From Symbiodinium sp. CCMP2592 (taxonomy: Eukaryota; Sar; Dinophyceae; Suessiales; Symbiodiniaceae): a stretch of 64,000 bases of DNA. The notes beneath the pieces are model-generated. The model searched no databases and was not told the DNA's origin. It saw only the letters and a list, made by a program, of their open reading frames with translations. The DNA is taken from assembly GCA_905221615.1 (NCBI GenBank), contig CAJNDT010006007.1, forward strand, positions 377,355-441,354, given 5' to 3'. Below, piece by piece: positions 38,374-50,297 of this stretch; the stretch's first letter is position 1; the number at the start of each line of letters is the position of its first letter. The translations under genes were made by a program, and so were the position numbers.

Positions 38374-40378
38374 GTGCAGTGCAGAGCATCTTGAAAGATG
38401 ACACTAAACTACTAAACTGACATGAGGTCTACCCGGATGACATGTGGATCGAAATAGGCTGTGGGGGAAGGGACTGGTCCGTGCTTGACCACGTTTGCTT
38501 GTCCACACGAAGCCTCCTTTAACCTAGCAGCTGTTACAGGGTTCACCTTGTGGGTTCGTGGTTGTTGAATGAGGACTTCGAGGTGCTGTAGTCACAAGGA
38601 GGTGCATGCCGCGACCGTCCTGACGACTTCCGGAACCTTACCGCTCGGATCAATGGTTGAGTGATGCTACGCTTGGTGTAAGCCGGGCTACACACGCAGC
38701 GTGGAAGAACAGGGTTGTTTTTTCGTGTTACCGCTTAAGCCGGCAACTTTAGCAGGAGTCTGGGAACTCGACCGAAAGCCCTGCTCCAGTCTAGATTAGT
38801 TTGAGCCGACAGAAAAGCACTCCGCAGTCCTGCCTGAATTTTGGATCCTGATCCTCCTAATGCGAAACATTGCTTGGCACTGGGAAGCCAGCACCGCGAA
38901 GCGTAAGCCAAACACTTCAGCATAGGAACATCGTGGCCAAACAAGAGAATATGCAAGCGCAGATTCGCCAAGCGACGTTGAAGTGCAGGCTACTACACCA
39001 GCATCGCTGGGGTCGGCAGAGGTCCTGAATCTGCCATGCCCCGAATGAACTCTGCAGCCGTGCCTTCTCGTTGTTCCTGGCATGTCCCAGGTTGTAGTCC
39101 CGGATGCATGGGCCAAGAGCCCAGAGTGTTTACAACTGCTGCTACAGGTTACCCACACAAACCCCCCGCCCAGGTTAGCAATGACATCACAGATCAAGCC
39201 GAGAGCTTGGCCTTCATGGCTGTGAGTCCTTGATTGACTTGATGGTCGGTTGTGGCATGGGGTAGGCGTTACTTAGCTACAGGCCTTCGGTTGTGATTTT
39301 TTGATGTAGCTGGTGCAATATGTCATGCATACTGAGTAAAGTATATTAGTTTCAAAAACTGGCGATGACCATGGACATCGCCTGGCATACCAAGCCCGGA
39401 CCACAAAGCCTGCACCCCCCGATACGGAGGCAACGAACAACTTCTGGCGCTCGCTGGAAGGAGTCACTGTGACAGCTGGACGCCGAAGCCTCAGCATGTC
39501 CTCGTTCTGGCCGAGGAAAATCGAATACACTTACCAGAAAAAGCGCGCCACAAGAGCTGTAGCAAAAGAAGTAGAAGGAACTAGCAAGAGTCATTAATGT
39601 TGTAAGAACTTGTGGGCCATGGACTGTGGCGCAGTCATTTCTTTTAAGATGTTGTTTTTTGGTGTATGAGTTTGACATGTTTCGAGTCCTTGTTGTGCTT
39701 CGTGTTGTGTGTGCTGAGGGTGGCAGTTTCGTGGTTTGAGAAGTTTTACTGGTGTTGGTTGGAGGATGTCCCGAACTTTGGATTTCCGTTTGGAGTCTTG
39801 TTCTGTTTTCCCTTCCCCTTGCCTTACCTGTGGGGCCCTATGCCAACAGGCTGCCAAGTTTGAGCGAGTACACTAAATAGTGCCAGCCCCAAACAAAAAA
39901 GGCCTGGTGACAACTACAAAAAAGCGTCAACAACAAGAACGGACAGACACCAAATCAAGCCTGAGAAAAAAGCAACAGAATCCCAGCAAGCACACCGCCA
40001 AGCCAGGACTCCAAAACAACGCCGCCGAAATGCCACCATAATGTCAAAGACTTGTTTCGCTGATGTCCAATGCGTGGCTGTCTGAAAATCTTACAATAGC
40101 ATTACTGTTGTTTCCAACAAATTGAAATCCCTTGAAGCTACGTGGCCGCATGGCAACAGTTTGCATGGCTTGAATGGCTCAGGCACCATGTGGGCGGTCT
40201 CACAGGCCTGCCCAGCAGCGTAGTAGTTGCTCGTGCAACCAGTGCACACATATATATATATGTATAACTATGTATATATATATATATGTATATATGTATG
40301 TGCATGCATGTGTGTAGGTATGTACGTATGTAGGTATGTGCGTATATATGTACGTATGTACCTCTGTACGTATATTTA

Positions 40379-40411
<33 letters not shown>

Positions 40412-40818
40412 GTTTATTTGTTTATATGTACATACGTGGGGTATATACACAGAGCAGCTTCTTTGGCGCAGGCAGCACCGCTTCGAAGGGCAATCATCAA
40501 GTATGAGCTCTGGCTCTCTCACAAGGTGCCCTCCGTCAGGTTGCACCGACCAGCTGAGGCAACACCTTAGAATCATGAAGCGCTAAGTTGATGTACCGAA
40601 AACATATTCAGTATTGGGGGGTGGGGGGTTACTGCCTACCCGAAGGACAGGATCTTCGGAGCGGATTCCACCTGTGATGATAAATCTCGTACCCAAACAC
40701 CTGCCCAGAGCCAAAAGGCGGGATACTCCAGCGGTGGCTTCATGAGCGACGTGGAGGCCACGACATGAAAAGCCCAAAACATGTCGGATAATCCTGGCGT
40801 TTTGCCAGTCGAATTCAG
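38374..40818. other. Spacer with no resolved gene; TA-rich tract near the right end
   Basis: Overlapping short frames only (38735-39233 and 39273-39863, both strands). A TATA/TATG microsatellite lies at about 40245-40430 and a G-rich run at about 40615-40630. Confidence 0.5.
40245..40430. repeat. TA/TATG-rich microsatellite cluster
   Basis: Several runs of (TA)5-11 are separated by GTATG/TACGTATG units. They create spurious Tyr/Ile-rich frames on both strands. Confidence 0.85.
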
Positions 40819-42514
40819 GTGAACGGGAAGCTGGTCATGGGCACCCAGCAGCAGTGGTATGCACGGCAGGTGTCCCTGCCGCCGGAAGGACAGCTAAACA
40901 TGCTCCAGGTGTATCACCGGAAGCCTTCGAGGCCAAGCTGAAACGCTTTGCTGTGCATAGGACTTTACTGCACCGGCGGCTGGAACTACATTTTCCAGGG
41001 TGCATCTTGGCCTTTCAGTTCGTGGGAGTGTGAATCCAGAGCAATCACAACTTTGTCGGAAACCTAAAGCTGCAAGTGGACAGTCATTTGACAGCAAAGG
41101 CGATCCTTGTAGCTTCCCCCGACCGGCTTGTCTTATACCTCAAATCCGGGGCCAGTACCGAGGCTGTCGGACTTGACAAGAAGGACATGCACGCTTGCGA
41201 TGGAGCTGGAGCCTTGACTCCGTGCAATCTTTGTAAGTGTTTGTGCCATCTCCTCTATGCCCTGTCTAGGGCATGACCGACAAGATCTCGCAGGTGTCGG
41301 GCATACCAAGCTTGGCCCTCAGCTCGCTTGATCGGGTGTAAGTGAGTTCGTCCATATCTCGTAAGGATCTGCCGAGAAGCCATACATTGTCTTCGAGGAC
41401 ATGTGGCAACTGCCTTGCCTCGCTGATGTTGACCGGGCTGCGACGTCTTCGCAGGAGACATCCGAATGGAAGATCTACGTGCCGAAGATGCTGAAAAATC
41501 CAGCTCCTGGTGCGATTGGCAAGGACTGCTTGATGACTCCAAGGGCCAAATCCAGCTTACTTTCGACTCTTGTCGCTGACCTTCAAGCAGAGACCGCTTG
41601 CAGACAGATTCTGCGTCGCAGCCGCGGTTTGCCTAACTCCAGCGACTTGTGTCCAGGCTGTAGAGTGTACTGGTAGTTCGTGTGAAGACGACGGCCTGTT
41701 CCCGTAATTACATTGCGTGCTAAAGAGCTTCATCTTGCCGCTTTAACTGTAAACTCGCCGGTCTCGCTGAAGCCCAGCCGCGAATTTGTCGGCTAGCCTC
41801 GGGGCCCATTGTAGGTGTCTCGGCATTGAGGGCTTGCATTCGAGCCAAAGGTGGTGACACTAAACCACGAAGTTGAATCATGCAGCAGTGCTTCGGTTGG
41901 TTCTTAGACCTCGTGTGTGTGTGTGCGCGTGTGTGTGTGTGTGTGTGTGTGTCTATCCTTTCGTTCTGGAAGTTTAGCGGTGTCTCGAGGGGTCCCATTG
42001 TGACTGATCTTCGGCTCTGCGCTAAAGGGCTGAAGCTGCCGATGAGGACTACGAAGACGGTTTTGATGGTGATGGTGATAACGATGATAAGGATGATGAT
42101 GAGGTTTACTGCGCAGGTTTAGAGGTTCCTTTTGCTTGAGTCCGGGTCTGGGCACATGAAAACGGTTTTCAGGCCTGGTTTTGAGGATCAGTGGAACAGA
42201 ACTACTATGTTGACGCCAGGACCGCGAATCACACATTGATCGCGTGCTCTACATTGATTCCGACGTCAGGGCCTGTGAGCAGAACTGTGCGAGTTGCAAT
42301 TGCAATGCTAGCATCACTTCGACCCAGCGGTGGCCAGGGCTAGTTAGTAAGCAGAGTAGAGTTGGCGACACGCACTTCGCTGCCCATAGAGTCCCTGGAT
42401 GTGGAGAAGGTGTTCATTGCCACTCCGGACATGTCGGCTTCGCAGATCAATCGTGGCATGGCGACGAAGGCGCGAGTTCGTGCGGCACAAGCTAAAGCCA
42501 CTATAGTGCAATGA
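40819..42514 (+). CDS. Probable multi-exon gene, family not recognised
   Basis: Candidate exons: from 40819 after an AG acceptor, VNGKLVMGTQQQWYARQ; near 41060-41240, LQVDSHLTAKAILVASPDRL; near 41395-41590, SEWKIYVPKMLKNPAPG; 42029-42139, acidic AEAADEDYEDGFDGDGD; 42344-42514, SLPIESLDVEKVFIATPDMS then MATKARVRAAQAKATIVQ and TGA. The last piece has the clearest coding character and a natural Ala/Lys-rich C-terminus. The acidic exon ends with its own TGA, so it may mark the end of a different gene. A (GT)n tract (41912-41952) sits between exons. No domain is recognised and junctions are unproven. Confidence 0.4.
41912..41952. repeat. (GT)n microsatellite
   Basis: About 20 GT units with one GC-containing interruption (GTGCGCGTG). 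Confidence 0.9.
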
Positions 42515-42749
42515 CATGATTTAGATTCAGTCATTGCACACATTGGACAGTACAGTCGCGGAGACTTTGCGGCGCACAGGAGGGCATGTTGCTGACACCC
42601 GGGGCCGGCTGCTCAATTTATAGAATATGTTCTCGAGGTACCCGCTCGCCCAAACAGCTGTCAAAGCTTTGCGACACGTGACACCTTTGAGATCTACCGT
42701 CTGGACGAGCCTCTGGTGATCGCTTCCAGTGGTTTCGTGCTCCTTGGGA

Positions 42750-44566
42750 TAGGCTGCTGCCTTGGCCGTTCGTCCAGCGCAGTTTCGCGGTCCCACCTGC
42801 AGAGTCATCGGCATTGACAGTATATCTTTCAACACGGGACAAAGCTTTTATGGTCTTTCACAGAGCTACGACGCAGTTCAGAGTAACCGCACAGAGAGCC
42901 CGGCTCAGCACCAGGCTTCCCCACCTTGGTGTCACCACCTGGACGATCTTGTCTGCAGGCGTCGGCATCGGTCGAGTCTCCAGTCAAGTCTCCTTGCAAC
43001 GCAGTGACTGGCAGGTGACCGACTTTTTGACGGATGTGAGTTCGGCACCTAGCCGTGTTCCACCAATGGCAAAGAGCGCTACCGCTCGTTCGGAATTGGT
43101 CATGATGACGTAGGTGACCTAGGACCTAGGACCTGCAGTTGTGTCGCGTGCCACGTACAAGCCACGTTTTCAGGGATCGCGGGCATCATGCTGGATGCGG
43201 CCACTCCGGTCCTCGGCTTCTATGCGTCTCAACCCTACAAACGATTCGCTTTTGCGGAATCGCTTGTGTGATCGTGTGTATCCGATCCAGCGATTACTTT
43301 ACAGGGAGCCGCTGCTGCAATGGGGAAGCCGGGGCGAGACTGACGCAAGATCGGCGGAAGCAAGTACCGGAGTCGTCGATGGCTCAGCGTGCATTCTTCC
43401 GTGTAGCGCGCTCCCCCAAACCCGGGCAGATCCAAGGCATCTGACATTTTTGCACGTATTGGAGCCTTTGGATATCTGGGCTGTCAACCCGTCAGCATGC
43501 GCCTGAGTTGCTCGAGTGCATCCCAGAGGTCTAATTAGAGGCCTAGACCTGCAGATCCTTTGTTTGGAGGAGCCAACACGCTTATGGAATTCAATTCCGA
43601 CAATTTGATCATCGACAATGTCCACTTCTCGGAGGGTTGTTTTCGCTTTGTTGTCCTGAACTGCACTGCAGTTTTGGACGGTAGCTTTGCAGGTTTGGGC
43701 CTGGCACGCCGATCATGACGACTGCTCCAATTTCACGATGGCGTCTCATCCGAACTCAGCCGTATTCAGCCGTAAAGCTCTCTGCACGTTCTTTTCGCGC
43801 ATCTCTGGCGCACAGAGCCAGAATTTATTCCGTGCTGAGACGCCGAACAACAACGAGAAAGAACCCATGTTCCAGCACAAGTTCAAGTCAGACAAGCACC
43901 TGCCTCAGTGATGCTTCGCCTGTATCAGGTGTCATGTTTCTAGGACCGGAGCCCTTGAGCACGATGACACGACAATGCACAAGCGTTGTAACGTGTTTCT
44001 TTAAGTCGGAGCTTCCAGCTCCCCGGCTGAGGTGCTGGAGCCAACATGGCGTTGTCGTGAATGGGCCCGGCCCCAATCGCGAGCTAGTCGTATGTAAAGC
44101 ATGTCAACTGACGATGGAAAGGCGCAACATTATCGCTTTTGGCGTTGCCGTAGAGCATATTGTCGTCAGAAGCCCAGTGACAAAGATGAGCAGATCACAG
44201 ATTCCCTACTGCATGTTCCGCGCTGGAAGGATGGACATCTTCTAGTCTGGAATGGCGAGGATGGACAGCAGGATTCTCAAGATATATCCAGAGATTCCCC
44301 GCTAGGCATCGATCACGTCGTAGCTGTAGTTGTGAAGCTTGCATGGTTTGCGTGATTTTAGAGGTCCTATTACTATGTTTGGGACAGCCATGCGCGGACC
44401 TACGATAGATGCCGGCTTTTCACTGCGCAGCACTGAGGCTGTACTTCTTCCAAGCGGAGCTACCGTACCATTCGCGGCTGAATCTCGAGCCAGCTTCTCA
44501 GATGTTCCTACAGAGAACTGGGCCACCAAAGAGCCGCAGTGGTTCTGTGGGTGCCATGACTGCTAG
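42750..44566 (+). CDS. Fragmentary gene, possibly a beta-helix-like protein
   Basis: Open + strand pieces: from about 43584, MEFNSDNLIIDNVHFSEGCF then RFVVLNCTAVLDGSFAG; 43687-43911, with ASHPNSAVFSRKALCTFF; about 44050-44245, with HGVVVNGPGPNRELVV and NIIAFGVAVEHIVVRSPV; 44339-44566, with DFRGPITMFGTAMRGPTID, then STEAVLLPSGATVPF. Short repeated strands of the kind N-x-I-I-x-x-V and V-x-H-I-V-V resemble parallel beta-helix proteins such as pectin-lyase folds. No catalytic residues could be placed, and the family link is only a suggestion. Phases differ between pieces and several overlap, so this may also be a decayed copy. Confidence 0.3.
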
Positions 44567-46635
44567 AGTAGTAGTAGGCCCTGTATTCAGGTAAGATCTA
44601 CGTCGTGTCTAAGTCACTCGAAAAACTGGCAACTTGACTAAGTAGGTCGAATCGTCTTAAGTCGTCCCGAGTCCAGAAGCTCACCGCCACATTGCGATTC
44701 CTTGCCTCGCCCCGCAAAGGAGCAGATATGCTGCGTATGTCGTACCTCCGCTCGGGACTTGGTGAGTGAGGAGAGCAATTCGATTTGTTCGCAGTCTCAG
44801 TGCATGTTCTTGTGTATCTATGACTCTATGAGACATCAGCATGATAGTTAGCAGGATGATGGTTCTAATTTGGTTGCTACTACATTCTGATCGAAGAACT
44901 GAGCTGCTTTTCAGCAGTGTTGCAATTGAACCTTGCTGTCACAGTGTACTGTCTTCATTGTTGTTGTTGTGGTTGTGCTATAGCATGCGAGTAGTCATAG
45001 TGGTGGTGTAGCAGAACTAGTCGCAGCAGCGGCATGATGTGTAGTGTTTTTTAAGGTTGCTCGTTTTCTTGTTACTGATCTCTGGCACTTCTCCGGGACA
45101 TCGCCTACTCACACGTCTCATTCAATGATCTTTGCTCGCGACTGGTGGTCGGATGGTTTCTATGCCGTTTTGTGTTAGGCGGTATTGGCTCAGACCAATA
45201 CAATGACAGACCCCGCAACACCACCGCTACGGACCTCACGTCATGCAACAGAAATTCAACCGGCTCAGCTTTTCTTTTCGTCGAGGCCGAGGAATCAGGG
45301 GTGGGGTGACGTGGTATCCTGTGCAGCGGACGGTGACAAATTGGATACTGTTGGAAGATGAAGCCTCTGCAAAAATCCTTTGCAGAGTTCCGGCGAAGCC
45401 TAAGAATGCGTTTAAAAGGCGCGTAATGTCCTGTAGCGTCTGTGTGCTCCTACCGAGTGCTGTCAAGGGGAAGGTGAACATTCGTTTGGAGCCCTAGCCT
45501 GCGCTCCTGGGAGGTGGGTCCGGGGTGGATGGGGAATGATGACGGTGGCTGTGAAATTGCATTGGACTTGGTATTAATTTTTATGCTGAGGGTTTTTTTA
45601 TTTTTATGCTGTGCAGCTTCCCGTCTCCATTGACCTCCATGTCTCCATCCCATCGTCGATAGGCTTTGTTCTTATGCGCATGGAGTCTCCTTTTATCCTT
45701 TTTATGCTGCTGGTTTCAATTTGTATGCCAATCTGACCTTTTTTTATGCGGCCCCCTTTCCTATGGCATTCTCAAGATTGCTTCGGCTGTTGCGACAGCT
45801 TCCCCGCACAATCTATCACAATCTACAGCAGGGAGTTCATCACTGTTGCAGGCAAGTCTTCAACCACTTCGGAGTGGGCATCGGCGTTTACATCATTGAT
45901 GCACATCCGGTCCGCCTGCGGAAACCATGGCTGATGTGTTTGGAAGTCCTGCCATCAGTCGTGTGACTCTGGTGCATTCATGACATCGCAAGAGGTGCAT
46001 GTGTTTGGCTTGCAGCACTAGACACTGACGTTGACAGGCATGATCCCGACATGTTATCTCTAGGTTCCTGTGTGCAGGCCTATGCCGCCCTTGAGATATC
46101 GGCCTTTACCGACATCAGAAAGGCCTCCACAGGTTAAAGGAGATGATCCTAACAGCGGTATCTTGCTGCAGGTGCTGACCGTTGTCATCAGCAAACAGAA
46201 CCAGCTCTTTCGTCACCAGGCACTCTCATGGTGATTCAGAACGTTTGTTTCGGCCGAAGCATGTCCGAAACATAAGGTCTGTCAAGTCATGCTCGATGGC
46301 TCAAGGATATGTCATCAGCATCTTGGCTGCAGTCACGCCTTGTCGCTTCAACTCCAACGCTGCAGTAGTTTTAGCATACTCTTGGCTATGTGCGGGGTGC
46401 GCGAGCGCTTAAGTGTTCAACCGTGAACAGTTCTGAGCTTAAACTGCAGCTCAAGTGGCATGTCATTTCCTCAATCAGAGTCTTCTAGTGCGCAGCGGCA
46501 GCCGTCCAACCCGAGCAAAAGTTACTTATATAAGAAGTTTTGAAGGCGGAGGCGGTCGCATGCAGCTCTGTGGCCACCTGCTTGGCAGCCTTAGGGAGCG
46601 CTACTACTGACTGCCGAGACAAAATACTAAAATGA

Positions 46636-46681
46636 TGTGTGTGTATATATATATGTATATATATATATATATATATATACA
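46636..46681. repeat. (TA)n microsatellite
   Basis: TG/TA repeats with one GTA interruption, at least 12 uninterrupted TA units. Confidence 0.9.
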
Positions 46682-47283
46682 CATAAGGGAAAATACATAT
46701 GTAATTCGTGGCGAGAAAGCTGATCTCCGATTCTGACTTTCCCACAGTCATGCGCTGCAGCCTCTCACACTTGTGATTTTTTTGATGCCTCGGCAGCCAT
46801 CAGATCGTCGGACTTGGGACGGCCCCCATGTTTGAGAGATTTGGGATGTCCTGCTCCTTCAACCTTTGCCCTGGACGCTAGAGACCAGGATGGATGTGCC
46901 TGTTGCATTTGCACATCGGTGTCCTCAAACATCGGCAGACTGCCGACCTCACTGCCTCATGTCTTGCCGCGCTTTCGTGGCTAGCACCGCGATTCCAACT
47001 GAGCTGTTGCATACAGTTGGAAGATGATAACAATGCACAACAAGAACTCGTTTGGCATCGTATTTGGTTTGGCAGTTGGCAGTGCAAGTTTTACTTTCGT
47101 GATGCCGACGTTTTCTCCAGGCCAGCACATTGCCAGTGGGCACGGTGCTACTTGGCAACCCTTCCCCACGGCGACGTGGAATTTTACACGCGACTCGGCA
47201 TCTCCAACTAAGAATGGAACCGACCAGCATGTCTTTGCAGGCTCGGCTTCTGATGACTCGCGGTTCGGTTGGGGTTGTTTAAG

Positions 47284-47339
47284 CTTACCTTTGGTTAGTA
47301 GGAAATGGAGGAATGGAGTACCAACTAACCAAAGGTAAG
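47284..47339. repeat. Perfect 16-bp inverted repeat (hairpin)
   Basis: CTTACCTTTGGTTAGT (47284-47299) is exactly complementary to 47324-47339, with a 24-nt purine-rich loop. It may be a structured RNA element, a remnant of a small inverted-repeat element, or chance. Confidence 0.9.
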
Positions 47340-47419
47340 TAAGCTGGCCAACCGGCTCCAAGCTCGGCAGAAGCCTTCCAGAGCAACCAGAGTCGAAGGC
47401 TTCTTTGCAGCCAGGGGCG

Positions 47420-47850
47420 AAGATGGTTTGTTTCAGAGCATTGGGATTGCAGAAGGAATTAAGCCAAAACCTTTCTTGCCGTGTGATGCTTGCTTCAGAA
47501 CTCTGGGGCCTCTAGGGCGTTCGACGCCAACTCAGGAGTGGCCGCATCCGCCCTATGGTGTTGCCAGATGTTCATCTCCTGCCGCAGCCGGAAATCAAGC
47601 AGCGTCTCATCCTGGATGCGGAGAAGTACAGGGCTCAGTCTTCGCAAATCCTTGGAAGGGCTTCGAAGGTTCGATCGGAGCTCTTCAAGCATTCGCGGCA
47701 AGACCAAAATATCCTAAAGCATTTTGGCAGTGGATCTTTCTCAGGAGAAAGGAAGTTTCCGTGAACTTCCAAGACACAGAGGCTGAAACTAAGTTCGCGA
47801 TCAAAAACGCCCAGGAATCGCCGGCATGTTATTCTATGGTGTTCTGCTAG
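47420..47850 (+). CDS. Possible exons of an unknown gene
   Basis: Two phases are open. One reads GIKPKPFLPCDACFRTLG (47428 phase), a CxxC piece reminiscent of the N-terminal CDxCxRPLG motif of SET-domain proteins. The other (47555 phase) reads PQPEIKQRLILDAEKYRAQS, then ILGRASKVRSELFKHSRQDQ, a helical charged stretch. They could be successive exons. A SET domain itself was not found nearby, so no function is assigned. Confidence 0.3.
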
Positions 47851-49219
47851 AGTCATGGGATCCAGTGTCGGGAGGACCGCCATTCCGGGCCAAACCAAAG
47901 GCTGGATCTCAGGGTGCAGGAGTCGTCACGGGTAGCGACTGCGGCCGCTCGCTTCGAAGGTTTGCTTCGCTTGCGATGGCGGTGAGTTTGCTCGAGGCCA
48001 AGCATGGCCTCTGTCGAAGGTCGCTGTCGCAGTGGTTGCAGTGACGTATCAGTCTACTTCAGTCATCTAGAAGCTGAGGCCGCTGGGTGCAGCAGCACTG
48101 CTGCTTCTCGCGGTCAGGGCGACGTTCATTTTCCTGCGAAGCTCGCCCCTCGTGGCCCTCGGGCTCAGGAGTGCCCCAACTCAGCGCCCATGCAAGCTTG
48201 TTAGGTCGACCCGATGGCTGTAATGATGATGAGGAGGTCTCGGTCGTCGCTTGCCATGGGAGGTCCCAGAATTGCCGCAATAATCTTTCCAGGCTCTGTC
48301 GTTGCGGCAGACGGCTCACGAAGCCGAGGGTCCGGGGCCCTTTGCCAACTTCTCTTTCACCGAACAGGTGTCTGTTTGAGGTTCGAGGTGTGAATACCGC
48401 AAGAGTCCAAACTGTGTGCACGCGGTATGGGGGTTCAGAGTCGCAGGGAAATGACAGGACCGTGAGAAACTAGGGCCTCAGTTGTTTTCACCGCAGCATT
48501 AAAGCAGTGATTCAGGCAATCCAGCATCAGTCGGGGTCTGAGGCACGATGACGGTGACACTGATCTGACTTCGGGTGCTAGACAGTGAGACCAAAGCTCG
48601 CATCCACACTCGCAGTAGTAGTGGTCTGCACAATGCCCAACGCTTGGCATTGGAAGCGAGGGTCGCATGTCTCTAGGGCGTGTCAGTTCGCGGAATTCAT
48701 TAGTGCGGCAACTCCGTTTTTCGCGCCTCCATGCAATGCGATGTGAGGCACGTTGCCCGAGGTCGAAGGAGTTGGCGAAACTCCTTCTGAAGAATGTGAA
48801 ACCAAGGGGCCGCAGCATCGGAAAAAAGTATGGCGGCTCCGTGCGGAGCTAGGAAAGGCAGCCCTCAATTCTGTCCGAGTGCAGTAGCATGAGAGCTGCT
48901 CACGCAGCCCGGAGCACTCACCAGGAGTCATGGCATTGCACTATCTCCCAGCATGGCTACCTGTTGGTGGCTAAACGTTGTCGTATATGTTCAGTGCACC
49001 TAGACACGGAAGTGCTGCAATTTGCAGGTGCACATGTTTCTCTTCAGTGGTGTATACGTTCGTTTTTGTCCACATTTTCTGCATTCTGTTGTTACGGCTC
49101 TACGTCCATGGCTGCAGCGTCAACACCGCTACCTACCTTCCTGCCTACCATGACCTACCTACCTGCGCACAAACACAGACGCGACACTGATACTGATACC
49201 TGTACTTACAAATCATAAA

Positions 49220-49580
49220 TCCATTCATTCTTTCAGTCTTTCAGCCTACGGTCAGTCAGTCATTCGTTCACTCATCCACTCCCTCACTCACTCACGCAGG
49301 CATGCATGTACGAATGCATGCAATCACTCAGCCATTTAGATATGCAGTCAGTCATGAAGTCACTCAGCAGCCAGCCAGCCAGCCAGTCAGTCAGTCAGCC
49401 ATAGATTTTACACACATACAGTCACATACACACGTTGATACATGCATTGCACATGCACCCATTCGTATGTGCAGACATATCTATCTATATATACACACAT
49501 ACATACACGTACGGATACAGATATCTGCATCATACATACATACATATATACGCACATACATGCGTATGCATGCATGCGGT
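49220..49580. repeat. Degenerate tetranucleotide tract (CAGT, CACT, CATA)
   Basis: Tandem CAGT and CAGC words pass into CATACATA and TATATACA repeats. The tract produces spurious Thr/His/Tyr-rich frames on both strands. Confidence 0.75.
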
Positions 49581-50207
49581 ACGAATGATTCAGCACTTCA
49601 AGTTGTTGCGGCACAGAGTGTGGGTTGAAGCTTGCTGAGTTCTGTTTTGACAGGAATTACAAGTTCTGCCAGCCGCAGTTGGCCGGCGATGGAATGTTTG
49701 GGTCGTGTGATTTTCATAGTTTCGCTGCAGCATGCGCTCAAATTCGTGCAAAATGTCAGTCAGTGAAACCGGGCGTTGCAGAGCGTAAACTTGGGGAAAG
49801 GGCTGGTGGCGTAGCCTTTTGGTGACTGGCGGTGACTTTCGCAAAATCGAGCGTGCAGCTGGGTGGTGGTGCCTTTCGCCGGCCGGCGGTGCCTCAGGGC
49901 GGACGCTTGCAGCTATTCGACACGGTCAGCATGAAGTTGTAGTTGTATTGTGGACATCGGATCCCTGGTATCTGGTAAGCGCCATGATGATGTTTCGGCC
50001 TTGGGGCTTTTGGGCCTATGTAGGATCTCCAGGTCCTCATCTGTGGGGAATTTCGAACAAGAGCAAGGGTTGCAAGGAGCAATCGCCGAACACGCATTTA
50101 GCCATTTATCATTTATCACGAAAGCTCGCGTAGCAGAGCTTGAGTTTAGTCTTGCTTTTAGCAGGGAGGCAGTCTGGGGCCAGAAACCAGCGTATTATTG
50201 ATAGTAT

Positions 50208-50297
50208 CAATTTAGGGGGGGAGCGGGGGGGCTAAATTGAACGCTTCACGCGAAAGCCTGAGTTTTTTTTTGGGGGGAGGGGGGGGTGCTAAATTGA
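50208..50297. repeat. G-run pair framed by AATTTAG/CTAAATT
   Basis: CAATTTAG, then G7-AGC-G7 and CTAAATTG form a palindrome around G-runs. A second block, G6-A-G8 followed by TGCTAAATTGA, repeats the right half about 57 bases later. Four G-runs within 75 bases could fold as a quadruplex. Confidence 0.75.

Larger units (their letters stand above)
44567..47419. other. Spacer with T-rich motifs, microsatellite and hairpin
   Basis: A frame at 45243-45497 (MQQKFNRLSFSFRRGRGIRG, ending KGKVNIRLEP) is open but unrecognised. A TTTTTATGC-type motif recurs at 45570-45760. A TA microsatellite lies at 46636-46681 and a 16-bp hairpin at 47284-47339. Confidence 0.45.

Noticed and set aside
48435-48818. 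Minus-strand Cys-rich frame (HYYCECGCELW) resembling a MYND finger
   Set aside because: Cysteine and tryptophan spacing does not match MYND and no companion SET motif was found.
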